DNA of 64,000 nt from Paracoccaceae bacterium (GTDB lineage Bacteria; Pseudomonadota; Alphaproteobacteria; Rhodobacterales; Rhodobacteraceae): assembly GCA_024742705.1 (NCBI GenBank), contig JANSXZ010000019.1, positions 1 through 64,000 of the forward strand, read 5' to 3'. Under the pieces are notes generated by a model. That model was not told the DNA's origin and did not search any database. It saw nothing but the letters and a program-made list of their open reading frames with translations. Positions 1-8,996 of this stretch are shown here, piece by piece. Positions within the stretch are counted from its first letter, which is position 1, and each line of letters opens with the position of its first letter. A program made the position numbers and the translations under genes.

Positions 1-51
1 CGACCCCCACCCCGACCTCCGCACCCCCCGCCCCGCTGCCCGACGGATCTG

Positions 52-114
52 CCGGGGGGCGGGGCGCCCCCCGGCCCCCACCACATGATGTTTTGCGTTT
101 TCTTGCGAAAACGC
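52..114 (-). terminator. two hairpins downstream of gcrA
   Basis: Two perfect inverted repeats lie in the gene-free left edge. One has 9-bp arms at 52-60 and 66-74 (CCGGGGGGC/GCCCCCCGG), the other 8-bp arms at 95-102 and 107-114 (GCGTTTTC/GAAAACGC). On the minus strand the second follows the gcrA stop by about 95 bases and is followed by AAAACAT rather than a T run. They could end gcrA or a gene to the left of the window. Nothing else is visible in bases 1-208. Confidence 0.35.
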
Positions 115-208
115 GGTGGCGTCGGAGCCGTCGTTTCGCGCACGACGGGGAGCGGCAGCACAGGGCCAGGGCGCGGCGCGCAAGGCATCCCGCGTCCGCG
201 ACCCGATA

Positions 209-814
209 TCAGCGTTTGCGGTCGCGCCGTGCGCTCATCGGTTGGAAGGCTACGCCCACATGCGCCTCGCAGTAGGGTTTGCCGGATTGCACCGGCAGCC
301 CGCAAAACCAGAAATCGGGCGTGGCCGGATCGCCGACGGGCCACTTGCAGGTCCGTTCGGTCAGTTCCATCAGGCTGATTTTCTTGGCCTTCTTTTCGAT
401 CTCGTTCACCTTTGCCAGAGCTTCGGGGCTGATTTCGTTGGCGGAGGGCTGGGGCGGCAGGGGTTGACCGGCCGGAATGATCTGTCGCCGCGCGGGTACA
501 GCGGCCTTGTTGTCGGCCTGGGCCGGCGGATCTGCGGGGCGCGCCGGTTCGGTCTTGGGGCTGGGGCGGGGGCGCGGTTCGGCCCGGACCTCGGGCGCAG
601 GTTCCGGCGCGGCGGCGGCGACCTCGGGGTTGGGTTTGGCTTCGGGTTTGGCCGCCGGCGCGCCGGCGGCGCGGTTCGACAGCCCCAGCCGATGCACCTT
701 GCCGATCACGGCATTGCGCGTCACACCGCCCAGCTCCTTGGCGATCTGGCTTGCGGATTGTCCGTCGCTCCACATTTTCCTGAGCAATTCCACACGTTCG
801 TCGGTCCAGGACAT
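209..814 (-). CDS. gcrA: GcrA family cell-cycle regulator
   Basis: GcrA is an alphaproteobacterial transcription regulator that works with sigma-70 RNA polymerase at CcrM-methylated GANTC promoters. The 201-residue product opens with the family signature MSWTDERVELLRKMWSDGQS and a helix-turn-helix (about residues 1-48, ending GKVHRLGLSNR). A long Ala/Pro-rich linker follows (about 49-125). The conserved C-terminal region (about 150-195) carries LTERTCKWPVGDP and WFCGLPVQSGKPYCEAH. The linker is longer than in the Caulobacter protein. On the minus strand an AGGAAAGG ribosome site precedes the ATG. Neighbourhood with argD-argF is usual for the group. I saw no GANTC site in the short upstream gap. 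Confidence 0.95.
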   Translation of the reverse strand: MSWTDERVELLRKMWSDGQSASQIAKELGGVTRNAVIGKVHRLGLSNRAAGAPAAKPEAKPNPEVAAAAPEPAPEVRAEPRPRPSPKTEPARPADPPAQADNKAAVPARRQIIPAGQPLPPQPSANEISPEALAKVNEIEKKAKKISLMELTERTCKWPVGDPATPDFWFCGLPVQSGKPYCEAHVGVAFQPMSARRDRKR

Positions 815-948
815 CCGCGGCCTTTCCTAGCATCGAGACGGCGCATCATCGCGGCCACCTGAAAATATCATGTCAGCGTCCTATTCTAATCACTGGCAGG
901 CGAGTTACAAGGCACGTTGCCGGGATCGCCGGCATGAGGAGGCAAAAG

Positions 949-1752
949 ATGATGGCACAGCAAGAACCCGGGGTGCGGCGCTTCGGGCGCGTCAACTGGC
1001 TGGGGTTGTATACGATGGCGGCGCGCGAGGTGATGCGGTTCTGGTCGGTGTGGAGCCAGACCGTTCTGGCGCCCCTGGTCACGGCGGCGCTGTTTCTGTT
1101 GATCTTCACCATCGCCATAGGTCCGCGCCGCGGCGATGTGATGGGGGTGCCTTTCACGACGTTTCTGGCGCCGGGTCTTCTGATGATGACGGTTGTGCAA
1201 AACGCCTTTGCCAATACCTCGTCGTCGATCATGATTTCCAAGGTGCAGGGCAATATCGTCGATACGCTGATGCCGCCGCTTTCGGGGGCGGAAATGACGA
1301 TCGGCTATCTGGCCGGCGGCGCGGCACGCGGACTGGCGGTTGCGCTGGCGATCGGGCTGGCGCTGGCCCTGGGGTTGGGGCTGACGCCCCAGCATCCGGT
1401 CCTTCTTCTGGTCTATGTGCTGGTCGGTTCGGTGTTCATGGGCGCGCTGGGCGTGATTGCCGCCATTTTCGCCACGCGCTTCGATCAGATGGCCGCGATC
1501 ACGAACTTTGTGGTCACGCCGCTGGCGTTCCTGTCGGGCACCTTCTACTCGGCCGAGGCGCTGCCGGGCCCGCTCTATGCCGTCACCCATGCCAACCCGG
1601 TGTTCTACCTGATCGACGGCGCCCGGTTCGCCACCATCGGCGTTTCGGATTCCCCGCCCGCCCTCGGGTTGCCGATATGCCTCGGCGCGACCGCCTGCGT
1701 CACCGCCCTGGCTTGGGCCATGCTGCGCAGCGGCTATCGTCTGAAACCGTGA
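949..1752 (+). CDS. ABC-2 type transporter permease
   Basis: This is an integral membrane permease of the ABC-2 export family (NodJ/multidrug type), about 267 residues. Its hydrophobic profile fits six membrane segments, and the family-type C-terminal half is present (FLSGTFYSAEALPGPLYAVTH, then NPVFYLIDGARFATIG). A start at 934 is possible, but that ATG overlaps a perfect AGGAGG at 937-942, which instead serves ATG 949 (6-base spacing) or 952. No ATPase subunit lies next to it in the window, so its partner must be encoded elsewhere. It is divergent from gcrA. Substrate unknown. Confidence 0.85.
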   Translation: MMAQQEPGVRRFGRVNWLGLYTMAAREVMRFWSVWSQTVLAPLVTAALFLLIFTIAIGPRRGDVMGVPFTTFLAPGLLMMTVVQNAFANTSSSIMISKVQGNIVDTLMPPLSGAEMTIGYLAGGAARGLAVALAIGLALALGLGLTPQHPVLLLVYVLVGSVFMGALGVIAAIFATRFDQMAAITNFVVTPLAFLSGTFYSAEALPGPLYAVTHANPVFYLIDGARFATIGVSDSPPALGLPICLGATACVTALAWAMLRSGYRLKP

Positions 1753-1998
1753 CCCGCGCGGACAATTTGCGCCTTTTCAAACCGGTCGCGCCGGTGTAGG
1801 CGATTGCACATGGACCATGAGAACGCATCTGACGGCCTCCGACGCCGACGCTGATTGCACTGACGGAGCTTTCGCTCCGCGCTTCGGTCCGTTGTGGTGG
1901 CGGGCGAAACCTGCCGCCGCCACTGTTCCCGCTCCCCCATGTTGACGCCGACGCCCCGACCGGGCACCAATACGGCCCATGTCCACAAGGAAGATCCC

Positions 1999-3177
1999 AT
2001 GATCCCGTCCGTACTCCCCACCTATTCCCGCGCCCCACTCAGTTTCGCAAAGGGCGAAGGCGCCTGGCTGACCGAGATGGACGGGCGACGCTTTCTCGAC
2101 ATGGGTGCCGGCATCGCTGTCAACGTTCTGGGCCATGCGCACCCGGCTCTTGTGCAGGCGCTGACCGATCAGGCCGGGGCGCTGTGGCACACGTCCAATC
2201 TGTACCACATCCCCCAGCAACAGGCTCTGGCGGACCGGCTGGTGGCCGAAACCTTCGCCGATACGGTGTTTTTCACCAACTCGGGCACCGAAAGCTGCGA
2301 ACTCGCCGTGAAAATGGCGCGCAAGTACTGGTACGACAAGGGCCACCCAGCGCGCGTCGACATCATCACTTTCGAAGGTGCCTTCCACGGCCGCTCGTCG
2401 GCTGGCATCGCCGCCGCAGGATCGGAAAAGATGACCCGCGGTTTTGGCCCGTTGTTGCCGGGGTTCGTGCACCTCGGCTGGGCCGATCACGAGGCGCTGA
2501 CGGCGGCGATCTCTGACACCACCGCCGCCATCATGATCGAACCGGTCCAGGGCGAAGGCGGCATCCGTCCCTTGCCCGACCAATGCCTCCGCGGACTGCG
2601 CGCGCTCTGCGATGAAAAGGGCATCCTGCTGATCCTCGACGAGGTTCAGTGCGGTGTCGGTCGCACCGGGCGGCTCTTTGCACATGAATGGTCGGGCATC
2701 GCCCCCGACATCATGATGATCGCCAAGGGCATCGGCGGCGGCTTCCCGCTCGGCGCGGTCCTCGCCACCGAAAACGCCGCCTCGGGCATGACGGCGGGCA
2801 CCCACGGCTCGACATACGGCGGCAACCCGCTGGGCTGCGCGGTCGGTTGCGCGGTCATCGACATCGTCGCCGAAGCCGGGTTCCTCGCCGAGGTCAACCG
2901 CAAGGCCGCGATGCTGCGCCAGAGCCTCGAAGGTCTGGTCGCCACGCACCCCGATATCTTCGATTCGGTGCGGGGCAGCGGCATGATGCTGGGCCTGAAA
3001 TGCCGCGCCGCGAATGCCGATGTGGTCAAGGCGGCCTATGATCAACTGCTGATCACCGTGCCGGCGGCCGACAACGTCGTGCGCCTGCTGCCGCCGCTCA
3101 CCATAACCGACGACGATATCGCCGAGGCCGTGCAGCGGCTCGACCGCGCAGCCGGGGCTCTGGCCGCACCGGCCTGA
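1999..3177 (+). CDS. argD: acetylornithine/succinylornithine aminotransferase
   Basis: PLP-dependent class III aminotransferase converting N-acetylglutamate semialdehyde to N-acetylornithine in arginine synthesis. The 392-residue product has the family N-terminus (YSRAPLSFAKGEGAWL), the NSGTESCE phosphate-binding region, the LDEVQCGVGRTG aspartate region and the Schiff-base lysine K243 in AKGIGGGFPLGA. The frame is open further upstream to 1894, but ATG 1999 has an AAGGAAG ribosome site and gives the normal ArgD length. argF follows 75 bases downstream, so the two are probably one arginine operon. Class III enzymes can be broad, but the argF linkage supports ArgD. Confidence 0.93.
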   Translation: MIPSVLPTYSRAPLSFAKGEGAWLTEMDGRRFLDMGAGIAVNVLGHAHPALVQALTDQAGALWHTSNLYHIPQQQALADRLVAETFADTVFFTNSGTESCELAVKMARKYWYDKGHPARVDIITFEGAFHGRSSAGIAAAGSEKMTRGFGPLLPGFVHLGWADHEALTAAISDTTAAIMIEPVQGEGGIRPLPDQCLRGLRALCDEKGILLILDEVQCGVGRTGRLFAHEWSGIAPDIMMIAKGIGGGFPLGAVLATENAASGMTAGTHGSTYGGNPLGCAVGCAVIDIVAEAGFLAEVNRKAAMLRQSLEGLVATHPDIFDSVRGSGMMLGLKCRAANADVVKAAYDQLLITVPAADNVVRLLPPLTITDDDIAEAVQRLDRAAGALAAPA

Positions 3178-3190
3178 TCTTCCGCTCGCT

Positions 3191-3225
3191 CCAAATATCC
3201 CGGGGGTGTGGGGGCTGGCCCCCAC
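3191..3225. repeat. interspersed intergenic repeat with hairpin
   Basis: The 16-base word CCAAATATCCCGGGGG (3191-3206) recurs exactly at 47087-47102. Here it is followed by a hairpin with arms GTGGGGGC (3208-3215) and GCCCCCAC (3218-3225). The element lies between argD and argF. Related forms occur at 14033-14069, 16951-16984 and 30219-30269. I infer an intergenic repeat family that may weaken or end transcription. Confidence 0.6.
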
Positions 3226-3252
3226 TCCCGACGCCAGACAGGGCCGCATGCC

Positions 3253-4179
3253 ATGAACCACTTTCTAGACATTCACACCACCGATGCCGACGCGCTCCAC
3301 CGCATGATCGCCCAGGCGCGGCGCATGAAATCCGCCCGCGACGGCCGCCCCCGCGGCATGCCCGATGATGAAACCCCGCTGGCCGGGCGCATGGTGGCGC
3401 TGATCTTCGAAAAACCCTCGACCCGCACACGCGTGTCTTTCGATGTCGGGGTGCGCCAGATGGGCGGTGAAACGATGGTGCTTTCCGGCAACGACATGCA
3501 GCTGGGTCATGGCGAAACCATCGCCGATACCGCTCGCGTGCTCAGCCGCTATGTCGATATGATCATGATCCGCACCTTCGACGAGGCAGTGCTGACCGAA
3601 ATGGCCGATTACGCGGACGTTCCGGTCATAAACGGGCTCACCGACCGCTCGCACCCCTGCCAGATCATGGCCGATGTCATGACCTACGAAGAACATCGCG
3701 GCCCCATCGCCGGCAAGAAGGTGGTATGGACCGGCGACGGCAACAACGTCTGCGCGTCCTTCCTCCATGCCGCGGGTCAATTCGGTTTCGATCTTACATT
3801 CACCGGCCCCGCCCAGCTCGACCCCGACCCCGAATTCATCGGCTTCGCGCGCTCCAGGGGCAGCACCGTCACGATCGAACGCGATCCCGCGCGGGCCGTT
3901 GCCGGCGCCGATCTGGTGGTTGCCGACACCTGGGTGTCGATGCACGATGCGCAGTCGGCGCGCGAAAGGCGCCACAACCTGTTGCGGCCCTATCAGGTGA
4001 ACGATCGGTTGATGGCGGCGGCCCGACCCGATGCGCTGTTCATGCATTGCCTGCCCGCCCACCGCGAGGAGGAGGTGACCTCGGCGGTCATGGACGGTCC
4101 GTCCTCGGTGGTCTTCGACGAGGCCGAAAACCGGCTGCATGCGCAAAAGGCGATCATGCGCTGGTGCCTCGACGTCTAG
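3253..4179 (+). CDS. argF: ornithine carbamoyltransferase
   Basis: Transfers the carbamoyl group from carbamoyl phosphate to ornithine to give citrulline. The 308-residue length is typical of anabolic OTCases. Key motifs are the carbamoyl-phosphate loop S56-T-R-T-R60, [11 protein letters not shown], the ornithine-binding region DTWVSM, and H265-C-L-P268 with the catalytic cysteine. ATG 3253 starts the conserved N-terminus MNHFLDI; the open frame before it (from 3208) runs through the intergenic repeat and is not family-like. Likely cotranscribed with argD. Confidence 0.96.
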   Translation: MNHFLDIHTTDADALHRMIAQARRMKSARDGRPRGMPDDETPLAGRMVALIFEKPSTRTRVSFDVGVRQMGGETMVLSGNDMQLGHGETIADTARVLSRYVDMIMIRTFDEAVLTEMADYADVPVINGLTDRSHPCQIMADVMTYEEHRGPIAGKKVVWTGDGNNVCASFLHAAGQFGFDLTFTGPAQLDPDPEFIGFARSRGSTVTIERDPARAVAGADLVVADTWVSMHDAQSARERRHNLLRPYQVNDRLMAAARPDALFMHCLPAHREEEVTSAVMDGPSSVVFDEAENRLHAQKAIMRWCLDV

Positions 4180-4206
4180 ACGGGGGCCTGGCGGGCGGCG
4201 GCCCGG

Positions 4207-6681
4207 TCAGGTGCCGCGCGGTTTGGCGCGCAGCGTCGGGTCGGCGGTGCGCGGATCCTCGGGCCAGGGGTGGCGCGGATAGCGGGCCCGCATGTCCTTG
4301 CGCACATCGGCATAGCTGCCGGCCCAGAAGCCTGGCAGGTCCATCGTCACCTGCACCGGCCGCCGCGCCGGCGACAAAAGGGTGATCTTCAGCGGTTTTC
4401 CGGCGCTGGACGGGTGGCGCGTCACCCCGAAAAGCTCTTGCAACCGCAGCGCGATTTCCGGCTCGGCGCCCGAGTAGTCGATGGCGACGCGCCGCCCCAG
4501 CGGCGTCTCGAAATGCGCCGGCACCGCGGCGTCGAGCATTTGCATCTGGTCCCAGTCCAGCATCGCGCGCAACGCGGGCAGAGGGTCGTGGCGCTTCCAG
4601 TCCTCGGCGCTGCGGACACCCGTCAGCATCGGCGCCAGCCAGTCCTCCAACCCGTTGGTCAGGGCCTCCAGAGACATCTCGGGCAGCGCCATGCCGTCGG
4701 CGCGCGCCAGTTCGACGCGCGCGGCAAACTGCGCCGCCGCGCCCTCCAGCCTCAGGCCCAGATCGCGCAGCCCCGCGACCATCGCCAGCGCCACCTCGTG
4801 ATCCGGCGCATCGCGCCAGACCCGGTCGTCGAGCACCAGCGCGCCCAGACGTTCCTGCCGCCGGGTTTCCACACGGCGGGTACGGCGCGACCATTGGCAC
4901 AGGTCGTGCCACTGGATCCGGTCGGAGAACAGGTTGCGGATCTCGGCCTCGGAAATCGGCAGGCCCAGACGCACCTGTGCCTCGCGCGGGTTGCCGTCCA
5001 GATCGGTGGCCACGATCCACGGCGCGGCCCCCAGCGGATCGCCCGCGCGCACCACCGCGCCCTTGCCGCCCGACAGCACGAACCGCGGCGCGTCGCCGGG
5101 GCGGCGCTGGCCGATGCGATCGGGATAGGCCAGCGCCGCCATTTCGGCCGGCGTGTGGTCCGCCGCCGTCTGGCGCCGCGTCTGGCGCTGCCGCCGGATC
5201 GCCTGGGCCAAGCGCCTGGCCTCAACGCGCACGCGGTCCAGGGCGGGCCGGCGCAGATCGTGGGCCCTGCGACGGGCAAAACCCGGCGGATCGCGCAGCG
5301 CCTCAAGGCGCAGCCCCAGGTCCGCCGGTGCGCCGGTCAATATGTCGCGGTCTGACATCAATGCCGCCATCGGCGCGGCACCGGCCCCCGCCACGGCCAG
5401 CATATGCGCCAGCCTCGGGTGCAGCGGCAGCGCCGCCAGCATACGGCCATGATCCGTGATGCGCGCCGCGCCGTCCAGCGCGCCCAGCATCTGCAAAAGC
5501 GCACGCGCCTCGCCGAAGGCACCCGCATTGGGCGGCGTGAGAAATGGCAGATCCTCGGGCGCGGCCCCCCAAAGCGCCAGTTCCAGCGCCAGCCCGCCCA
5601 GGTCTTCGATCTCGATCCCCGCGGGCGGATAGGGGTGCAGCGCGCCTTCTTCGCCCCGTGTCCACAACCGGTAGCAGCGGCCTTCCGCAACCCGTCCGGC
5701 CCGGCCCGCGCGCTGGGTCGCCTCGGCGCGTGTGACCCGTTCGGTCACCAGCCGGGCCATCCCCGATCCGGGATCGAACCGGGCCCGCCGCGCCTGTCCC
5801 GAATCCACGACCACACGCACATCCGGCAACGTCAGCGAGGTTTCGGCGATGGCGGTGGCCAGGATCACGTTGCGCCCGGCGCTGGCCGGCCGGATCGCGG
5901 CGCGCTGATCCTCGAAGGGCATCGCGCCGAACAGCGGGCGGATCGTGCAATTCCCGGGCAACCGGGGCGTCAGAAGCCGCGCGACCCGGCGGATTTCGCC
6001 TTCACCGGGCAGGAACACCAGAATGGCACCACCCATTTCGCGGGTTTCAGCTTCGGCCTCGATCACCAGATCGGCCAGCGCCGCGTCGCGCCGCATGGCC
6101 GGCGCCAACGGCCGGTCGCGCCAGTGGATATCGACCGAAAAGGCCCGGCCCGGCGAGCTGAGCACCGGCGCGTGCATCAACGCGCCCACCGGCCCGGCAT
6201 CGAGCGTCGCCGACATCGCCACCAGAAGCAGATCGTCGCGCAGCGCATCGGCCACCTCGAGACACAGCGCCAGCCCCAGGTCCGCGTTCAGCGACCGTTC
6301 GTGAAATTCGTCGAAGATCACCGCGCCGACACCGGGCAGGTCCGGCTGCGATTGCAGCATCCGCGTCAGGATCCCTTCGGTGACAACCTCGATCCGTGTT
6401 TCGGCCGATACCCGCGCCTCGCCGCGCATCCGGTAGCCGACCGTGGCGCCGACTGCGGTGCCCAGCGCCTCGGACATCCGCTCGGCGGCGGCGCGCGCGG
6501 CAAGGCGGCGCGGTTCCAGCATCACGATGCGTCCCGTCGTCAGCCCCGAATCCAGCAGGGCGAGCGGAACGCGTGTCGTCTTGCCGGCACCTGGGGGCGC
6601 TTCGAGCACCACGCGCCCTTTCGCGCGCAGCGCGGCGATCAGGTCGGGCAGGATCGGATCGATGGGCAATGGCGTCTGCAT
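4207..6681 (-). CDS. hrpB: ATP-dependent helicase HrpB
   Basis: DEAH-box RNA helicase of the HrpB type, 824 residues, matching the family length. Visible motifs are Walker A APPGAGKTT (K34), the DEFH box at 124-127 within VIFDEFHERS, SATLD, the helicase C-terminal QRAGRAGR, and the HrpB-specific C-terminal half ending in GSYADVRKDMRARYPRHPWPEDP, a hallmark of this family. It lies convergent to argF with 27 bases between stops and divergent from meaB. The cellular role of HrpB is poorly defined in most bacteria. Confidence 0.95.
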   Translation of the reverse strand: MQTPLPIDPILPDLIAALRAKGRVVLEAPPGAGKTTRVPLALLDSGLTTGRIVMLEPRRLAARAAAERMSEALGTAVGATVGYRMRGEARVSAETRIEVVTEGILTRMLQSQPDLPGVGAVIFDEFHERSLNADLGLALCLEVADALRDDLLLVAMSATLDAGPVGALMHAPVLSSPGRAFSVDIHWRDRPLAPAMRRDAALADLVIEAEAETREMGGAILVFLPGEGEIRRVARLLTPRLPGNCTIRPLFGAMPFEDQRAAIRPASAGRNVILATAIAETSLTLPDVRVVVDSGQARRARFDPGSGMARLVTERVTRAEATQRAGRAGRVAEGRCYRLWTRGEEGALHPYPPAGIEIEDLGGLALELALWGAAPEDLPFLTPPNAGAFGEARALLQMLGALDGAARITDHGRMLAALPLHPRLAHMLAVAGAGAAPMAALMSDRDILTGAPADLGLRLEALRDPPGFARRRAHDLRRPALDRVRVEARRLAQAIRRQRQTRRQTAADHTPAEMAALAYPDRIGQRRPGDAPRFVLSGGKGAVVRAGDPLGAAPWIVATDLDGNPREAQVRLGLPISEAEIRNLFSDRIQWHDLCQWSRRTRRVETRRQERLGALVLDDRVWRDAPDHEVALAMVAGLRDLGLRLEGAAAQFAARVELARADGMALPEMSLEALTNGLEDWLAPMLTGVRSAEDWKRHDPLPALRAMLDWDQMQMLDAAVPAHFETPLGRRVAIDYSGAEPEIALRLQELFGVTRHPSSAGKPLKITLLSPARRPVQVTMDLPGFWAGSYADVRKDMRARYPRHPWPEDPRTADPTLRAKPRGT

Positions 6682-6796
6682 GTGTTGCGCTTATCGCGCG
6701 CCTCCGCGCAGGCCAAGGGGCAAGATGGTCTGGACATCCGGCCGGACCTGCCGGACAACCGGGCGCGACGTGGCGATGAAACGGGCAGGCTGTACG

Positions 6797-7765
6797 ATGG
6801 ACATGGCGGAAATGGCACGAAAGGTCGCGGAGGGCGACAGGCGCGCCCTGGCACGGGCGATCACGCTGGTCGAAAGCCGCCGCGCGGATCACCGTGCCGA
6901 TGCCATCCGCCTGATCGAGGCGTTGAAGGATGCGCCGGACCGGGCGATCCGGGTGGGCCTTTCGGGCACGCCTGGCGTGGGCAAATCCACCTTCATCGAG
7001 AATTTCGGCATGATGATCCTTGCGCGCGGACTGCGGGTTGCGGTTCTGGCGGTGGATCCGTCCAGCGCCCGCAGCGGCGGCTCCATCCTGGGTGACAAGA
7101 CCCGCATGGACCGGCTGTCGCGCGAAGCGGGCGCGTTCATCCGGCCGTCGCCCAGCCAGACGCATCTGGGCGGGGTGGCGCGCCGCACCCGCGAGGCGGT
7201 GCGCCTGTGCGAGGCGGCGGGGTTCGATCTGGTGCTGATCGAAACCGTGGGCGTTGGCCAGTCCGAAACCGTTGTGGCGCAGATGTCCGACCTGTTCGTG
7301 CTGTTGCTGGCGCCGGCGGGTGGCGATGAACTGCAGGGCGTGAAGCGCGGGATCATGGAAATCGCCGACATGATCCTGGTGAACAAGGCCGACGGCGACC
7401 TGAAGGCCGCCGCCACGCGCACCTGCGCCGATTACGCCGGCGCGCTGCGGCTGCTGCGCAAGCGGCCGCAGGATCCGGCGGATTTCCCCAAGGCGCTGAT
7501 GGTTTCGGCGCTCGAGGCAGAGGGGCTGGAACGGGTGTGGAATGAAATCGGCGCCCTGACCGAATGGCGCCGCGAGACCGGCCATTGGGCCGCACGGCGG
7601 GCCGATCAGGCGCGCAGCTGGTTCGAGGAAGAGGTGCGCGCGGCGCTTCTGGCGCGGCTTGAAACCGCCGAGGCGCGGACACGGCTGGGTGATCTGGGCG
7701 CGCGGGTTGCCGCCGGCGAACTGGCGCCGGCGCATGCCGCACAGCTGTTTCTGGACCGCGACTGA
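6797..7765 (+). CDS. meaB: methylmalonyl-CoA mutase-associated GTPase MeaB
   Basis: MeaB/ArgK-type G3E GTPase that loads and protects the adenosylcobalamin enzyme methylmalonyl-CoA mutase. With start 6797 the product is 322 residues, the normal length. The P-loop is GTPGVGKST (57-65); DPSSARSGGSILGDKTRM, ETVGVGQSE and the NKADGD base-recognition motif follow. The frame is open far upstream through the antisense side of hrpB, which is not real coding. ATG 6776 would add seven residues; 6797 is preceded by GGGCAGG at good spacing. No mutase gene is in the window. Confidence 0.93.
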   Translation: MDMAEMARKVAEGDRRALARAITLVESRRADHRADAIRLIEALKDAPDRAIRVGLSGTPGVGKSTFIENFGMMILARGLRVAVLAVDPSSARSGGSILGDKTRMDRLSREAGAFIRPSPSQTHLGGVARRTREAVRLCEAAGFDLVLIETVGVGQSETVVAQMSDLFVLLLAPAGGDELQGVKRGIMEIADMILVNKADGDLKAAATRTCADYAGALRLLRKRPQDPADFPKALMVSALEAEGLERVWNEIGALTEWRRETGHWAARRADQARSWFEEEVRAALLARLETAEARTRLGDLGARVAAGELAPAHAAQLFLDRD

Positions 7766-7817
7766 CGGCAGGCATCGGGCGCAGGCGGGGCGCGCCGGCG
7801 CGCCGGCGGCTTAGCGC

Positions 7818-7846
7818 TTGACGGCAATCACGATTCCCCCTATTGC
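7818..7846 (+). promoter_or_regulatory. sigma-70 type promoter for rpmB
   Basis: TTGACG at 7818-7823 and TATTGC at 7841-7846 are separated by exactly 17 bases. This is the best -35/-10 pair in the gap between meaB and rpmB and would give a leader of about 110 bases before the L28 start. Confidence 0.6.
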
Positions 7847-7964
7847 CCTGTGACGAAATTCGGGCCGGCCTTCGCGGGCTGTGCCTTATGTAGATACCCC
7901 CCTGTGTATTCGGCCACGGCGCCGCGCTTGCCCGCGCCCGGCCGATCAGACGAAGGATAACGCC

Positions 7965-8252
7965 ATGTCGCGCCGTTGCGAACTGACCGGAAAAGGCCCA
8001 ATGTCTGGCAACAATGTCAGCCATGCCAACAACAAGACCAAGCGTCGGTTCTTGCCGAACCTGAACGACGTGACCTTGCAGTCCGAAGCGTTGGGCCGGG
8101 GCGTCAAACTGCGGATTTCGGCGGCGGCGCTGCGCAGCGTGGATCACCGTGGCGGTCTGGACGCCTACCTGGCCAAGGCCAAGGACGACTCGCTGTCGCC
8201 GGCGGCTCTGAAGGTCAAGAAGGAAGTGGCCAAGGCGCTCGCCGCGTCCTGA
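7965..8252 (+). CDS. rpmB: 50S ribosomal protein L28
   Basis: L28 is a component of the large ribosomal subunit. The 95-residue product begins [20 protein letters not shown] and has the conserved [13 protein letters not shown] segment. ATG 7965 follows a GAAGGA ribosome site (7952-7957). The gene is monocistronic, with its own promoter at 7818-7846 and a strong hairpin terminator at 8275-8318. Confidence 0.97.
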   Translation: MSRRCELTGKGPMSGNNVSHANNKTKRRFLPNLNDVTLQSEALGRGVKLRISAAALRSVDHRGGLDAYLAKAKDDSLSPAALKVKKEVAKALAAS

Positions 8253-8274
8253 TCCGGGCCGCTTTCGCTTGATG

Positions 8275-8318
8275 AACCCCGCCCCGCCCCGCCCCGCCCC
8301 GGTCCGTGGCGGGGTTTT
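8275..8318 (+). terminator. rho-independent terminator of rpmB
   Basis: Arms AACCCCGCC (8275-8283) and GGCGGGGTT (8308-8316) pair perfectly and run into TTTT. The loop contains tandem CCCCG units. It lies 22 bases after the L28 stop. Confidence 0.75.
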
Positions 8319-8403
8319 CGTGTTTCCGGCGGTTGCTGCGGGGTGGCTGTGCCCGGGCCCCGCGGCCGGGCCGCAATGAATTTGTGAGTGACAGGAGAAA
8401 AAG

Positions 8404-8871
8404 ATGTTCTGGAACAGATCCCTGGTCGCCGGTCTGGTGGCGATGAGCCTTTCGACCGGTGCCATGGCCGAGCCGGCCGCCATCGCGGTCGAGGACGCTT
8501 ATGCGCGCGCGGCCTCGGCGATGGCCATGTCGGGCGCGGCTTTCATGGTGCTGCGCAACGCCGGCACCGAGGATGACGTGCTGATCGCGGCACGCACCGA
8601 TGCGGCCAAGCGGGTGGAATTGCACACCCATGTCGAGGACGCGAACGGCGTCATGCGGATGACGGAACTGGAAGCCGGCCTGCCGATCCCCGCGGGTGCG
8701 GAACGGGTGCTGAAGCGCGGTGGCGATCATGTGATGCTGATGGGGCTGAACGGTCCGCTGGAGCAGGGTGGCCAGATTTCGTTGACACTGGTGTTTGAAA
8801 AGGCCGGCGAGGTTACCGTGGTGGTGCCAGTGGACAATGCGCGCTTGCCCGACGGCATGTCAGGCGGCTGA
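8404..8871 (+). CDS. periplasmic copper chaperone PCu(A)C
   Basis: Small secreted copper(I)-binding protein that delivers copper to cytochrome oxidase. The product is 155 residues with a signal peptide ending near AMA-E (residues 22/23). The histidine/methionine set typical of the family is visible: H74/H76, M86, then H109-V-M111 in GGDHVMLMGL. An AGGAGA ribosome site precedes the ATG. No SCO or oxidase gene is adjacent; the next gene is convergent. Confidence 0.9.
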   Translation: MFWNRSLVAGLVAMSLSTGAMAEPAAIAVEDAYARAASAMAMSGAAFMVLRNAGTEDDVLIAARTDAAKRVELHTHVEDANGVMRMTELEAGLPIPAGAERVLKRGGDHVMLMGLNGPLEQGGQISLTLVFEKAGEVTVVVPVDNARLPDGMSGG

Positions 8872-8881
8872 CACCGGGTGA

Positions 8882-8932
8882 ACGCGCGCCCTTGGGCCGC
8901 GCTGCGGCCGGCGGGCGCGCGTGGGCCGGGCC
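8882..8932. terminator. hairpin between convergent genes
   Basis: A perfect 10-bp inverted repeat (ACGCGCGCCC at 8882-8891, GGGCGCGCGT at 8923-8932) lies between the ends of the copper chaperone and the Sir2 gene. The 31-base loop is long and there is no T tract, so the terminator role is tentative. Confidence 0.35.
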
Positions 8933-8996
8933 TTCGGGTCCGGCCGTCGCCCCGCTGCACCCGCGGTCTGGGCCGCGCAGAGGCTCTGGCGGGGGC

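Noticed and set aside
1777..3261. 494-codon minus-strand open frame over argD
   Set aside because: Antisense of argD; no ribosome site and no domain pattern.
5404..7095. 563-codon plus-strand open frame over hrpB and the meaB start
   Set aside because: Antisense of hrpB and out of frame with meaB; composition is Arg/Gln-rich noise.
7780..7812. GC-rich palindromes after meaB as a terminator
   Set aside because: Repeated GGCGCGCC/CGGCG words fold in many ways and no T tract follows; likely simple GC-rich sequence.
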